NCBI GenBank assembly: GCA_016287975.1
Contig: JAEEXV010000411.1
Coordinates: forward strand, 1 to 6,441
Length of the DNA stretch: 6,441 bases
Source: Lentisphaeria bacterium
Lineage (GTDB): Bacteria > Verrucomicrobiota > Lentisphaeria > Oligosphaerales > Oligosphaeraceae
Direction of reading: 5' to 3'
In this document: in pieces, positions 4,820 to 6,441 of the stretch
How positions within the stretch are numbered: position 1 is the stretch's first letter
Layout: every line of letters begins with the position of its first letter
Notes under the pieces: model-generated
Database searches by the model: none
What the model was told of the DNA's origin: nothing
Seen by the model: the letters and a program-made list of their open reading frames with translations, nothing else
Program-made: the position numbers and the translations under genes

Positions 4820-6441
4820 ATGGCCGACGCACCCGCCCCCGTCATCCTCACCGCATCCGACCTCACCGCCACCATCGGCACCCGAACGCTGATCGACGCG
4901 CAGGAAGTGCTGCTGCGCAAAGGCGAGCGCATCGGACTCGTCGGACGCAACGGCAGCGGCAAGTCCACGCTGCTGCGCATCCTCGCGGGCGAGGAACACT
5001 TCTTCTCGGGGCGCATCGACCGCCAGCCTGGCCTCCGGCAGGCCTACCTCGCCCAGGAAATCCGTCTCGACAACAGCCTCAATCTGCGCGACAACATCCT
5101 CGCGGGCGCATCCGACACCCTCGGCCTCATCCACCGCTACGAGCAGGAACACGGCACCGCCCACGACCAGCTCGAACGCGAAATCGCCGCACGGGACGGG
5201 TGGAATCTGGAGACCCGCCTCCGCGAACTCGCGACCGCCCTCGCCGTCCCGCCCCTCGACCGCCTCCCGACAACGCTCTCGGGCGGCGAGCAGCGCCGCG
5301 TCGCCCTCTGCCGCGCCGTCATCGACCTGCCAGACCTGCTGCTGCTGGACGAGCCGACCAACCACCTCGACACGCAGACCATCGAGTGGCTCGAAGAGTA
5401 TCTCGGGCGCTATCGCGGGACCTGCCTCCTCATCACCCACGACCGCCATTTCCTCGACCAGGCCTGCACCCGCATCCTCGAACTCGACCACGGCGTCCTC
5501 TACAGTTATCCAGGCAACTACACCGAGTTCCTGCGCCAGAAGGCCGAGCGCGCCGAACAGACCCAGCAGCGCGAGGAAAAGCGCCTCGCCTTCATCCGCC
5601 GCGAAATCGACTGGATCCGTCGCGGCCCCAAGGCCCGCGGCACCAAGTCCTGGTCCCGCATCCAGCGCTTCAACGCCGCCGTCGAGGCGGGCCCGCCCCC
5701 GCCCGACCGCGACGTCGAGCTGCTGCTGCCGCCCGCCCCAGGCTTCGGCGACATCATCGCGCGCCTCACCGATGTCACGCTCACCCTCGGGGGCAGGACG
5801 CTCTTCTCGCATCTGAACCTGGACTTCACGGCAGGCATGCGCCTCGGCATCGTCGGCCGCAACGGCCTGGGCAAGACCAGCCTGCTGCGTCTGCTCGACC
5901 GCGATCTAGCGCCCACCTCGGGCGAGGTCCGCATCGGCGAGCGCACCGTCATGAACTACGCCGACCAGCACCGCGTCGTCCTCCACGACGACCTCACGGT
6001 CGCCGACGACATCGCCGAGGGCAGCGACCATGTCCTCTTCGGCAACCGCAAGGTCGCCGTCTGGACCTATCTGCGCCGATTCCTCTTCCAGGACGAGGAG
6101 ATCACCACCCGCATCGGCGAACTCTCCGGCGGCGAGCGCAACCGCCTCGTGCTTGCCAAGATCCTCAAGAACGGCGGCAACTTCCTGCTGCTCGACGAAC
6201 CCACCAACGACCTCGACCTCAACACCCTGCGCGTCCTGGAGGAATCCCTCTGCGACTTCCCTGGGTGCGTCGCCGTCGTCTCCCACGACCGCTACTTCCT
6301 CAACCGCGTCGCCACCCACATCCTCGCCTTCGAGGACGACGGATCCCTCTCCTTCCAGCCCGGCGACTACCAGTACTACACCGAGAAACTCCGCGAACGC
6401 CGCGCCCAGGCGCAGGATGCTGCGGCCACCAACGCCCCCGC
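4820..6441 (+). CDS. ABC-F family ATPase, Uup-like (runs off right edge)
   Basis: 540 codons are present with no stop before the edge. ABC-F proteins are soluble tandem ATPases that bind the ribosomal E site and free stalled ribosomes, or in some branches protect against antibiotics. The first cassette has Walker A GRNGSGKS (42-49), signature LSGGEQ (153-158), Walker B LLLLDEPTNHLD (173-184) and switch THDR (206-209). An inter-domain linker (about 235-305) is rich in Arg, Lys and Glu with GPKARGTKSWSRIQRF (269-284), the conserved linker tip region typical of Uup. The second cassette has GRNGLGKT (346-353), LSGGER (435-440), FLLLDEPTNDLD (455-466) and SHDR (488-491). There is no membrane segment, which excludes a transporter. 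Uup is about 635 residues with a C-terminal coiled coil; that part would lie beyond the edge. The start overlaps the end of the methyltransferase operonically (2-base gap), with no clear ribosome site, so reinitiation is likely. Confidence 0.93.
   Translation, partial: MADAPAPVILTASDLTATIGTRTLIDAQEVLLRKGERIGLVGRNGSGKSTLLRILAGEEHFFSGRIDRQPGLRQAYLAQEIRLDNSLNLRDNILAGASDTLGLIHRYEQEHGTAHDQLEREIAARDGWNLETRLRELATALAVPPLDRLPTTLSGGEQRRVALCRAVIDLPDLLLLDEPTNHLDTQTIEWLEEYLGRYRGTCLLITHDRHFLDQACTRILELDHGVLYSYPGNYTEFLRQKAERAEQTQQREEKRLAFIRREIDWIRRGPKARGTKSWSRIQRFNAAVEAGPPPPDRDVELLLPPAPGFGDIIARLTDVTLTLGGRTLFSHLNLDFTAGMRLGIVGRNGLGKTSLLRLLDRDLAPTSGEVRIGERTVMNYADQHRVVLHDDLTVADDIAEGSDHVLFGNRKVAVWTYLRRFLFQDEEITTRIGELSGGERNRLVLAKILKNGGNFLLLDEPTNDLDLNTLRVLEESLCDFPGCVAVVSHDRYFLNRVATHILAFEDDGSLSFQPGDYQYYTEKLRERRAQAQDAAATNAP

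Noticed and set aside
4805..5812. A 335-codon open frame on the minus strand opposite the ABC-F gene
   Set aside because: Antisense of clear Walker and signature motifs; the translation has no family resemblance.

Overview
This is a GC-rich bacterial window (about two-thirds G+C by eye). It holds seven protein-coding genes, two of them cut by the window edges, and one serine tRNA. The L-fucose isomerase, alkaline-ceramidase-fold protein and rubredoxin would suit a saccharolytic, probably anaerobic or microaerophilic bacterium. A PVC-type lineage (Lentisphaerota, Verrucomicrobiota or Planctomycetota) is my best guess, but no marker here settles it.

Layout: positions 1-512 on the minus strand carry the first 170 codons of an L-fucose isomerase (FucI family) that runs off the left edge. 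Positions 513-692 are a divergent intergenic region with a likely tRNA promoter on the plus strand and an AT-rich -10-like box for fucI on the minus strand. A complete tRNA-Ser(GGA) with encoded CCA lies at 693-780, followed at once by a textbook Rho-independent terminator (787-820).

The rest reads rightwards on the plus strand. In order it holds a neutral/alkaline ceramidase-like hydrolase (938-2323), a 58-residue rubredoxin (2380-2556), a stand-alone ferredoxin-NAD(P)-reductase-type flavoprotein (2593-3342) and an unrecognised 101-residue protein (3348-3653). These are followed by an RlmL/YpsC-type THUMP-methyltransferase (3702-4817) and a Uup-like ABC-F ATPase (4820 to beyond the right edge). 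The gaps are 56, 36, 5, 48 and 2 bases with no visible terminator, so part or all of this run may be one transcript. Rubredoxin plus reductase looks like a small NAD(P)H-driven electron-transfer pair, possibly with the 101-residue protein. The last two genes both act on the ribosome or its RNA.

The most striking non-gene signal is at the level of base words. The tetranucleotide CCGG occurs only seven times by my reading, where on the order of 80 would be expected. The coding sequences appear to dodge it by synonymous choice: 14 of 16 Pro-Gly junctions use CCA or CCT although CCC and CCG dominate elsewhere. This points to restriction avoidance or methylation-driven loss at CCGG. I saw no CRISPR array, insertion sequence, integrase or defence gene, and no clear new multi-gene system beyond the electron-transfer cluster.
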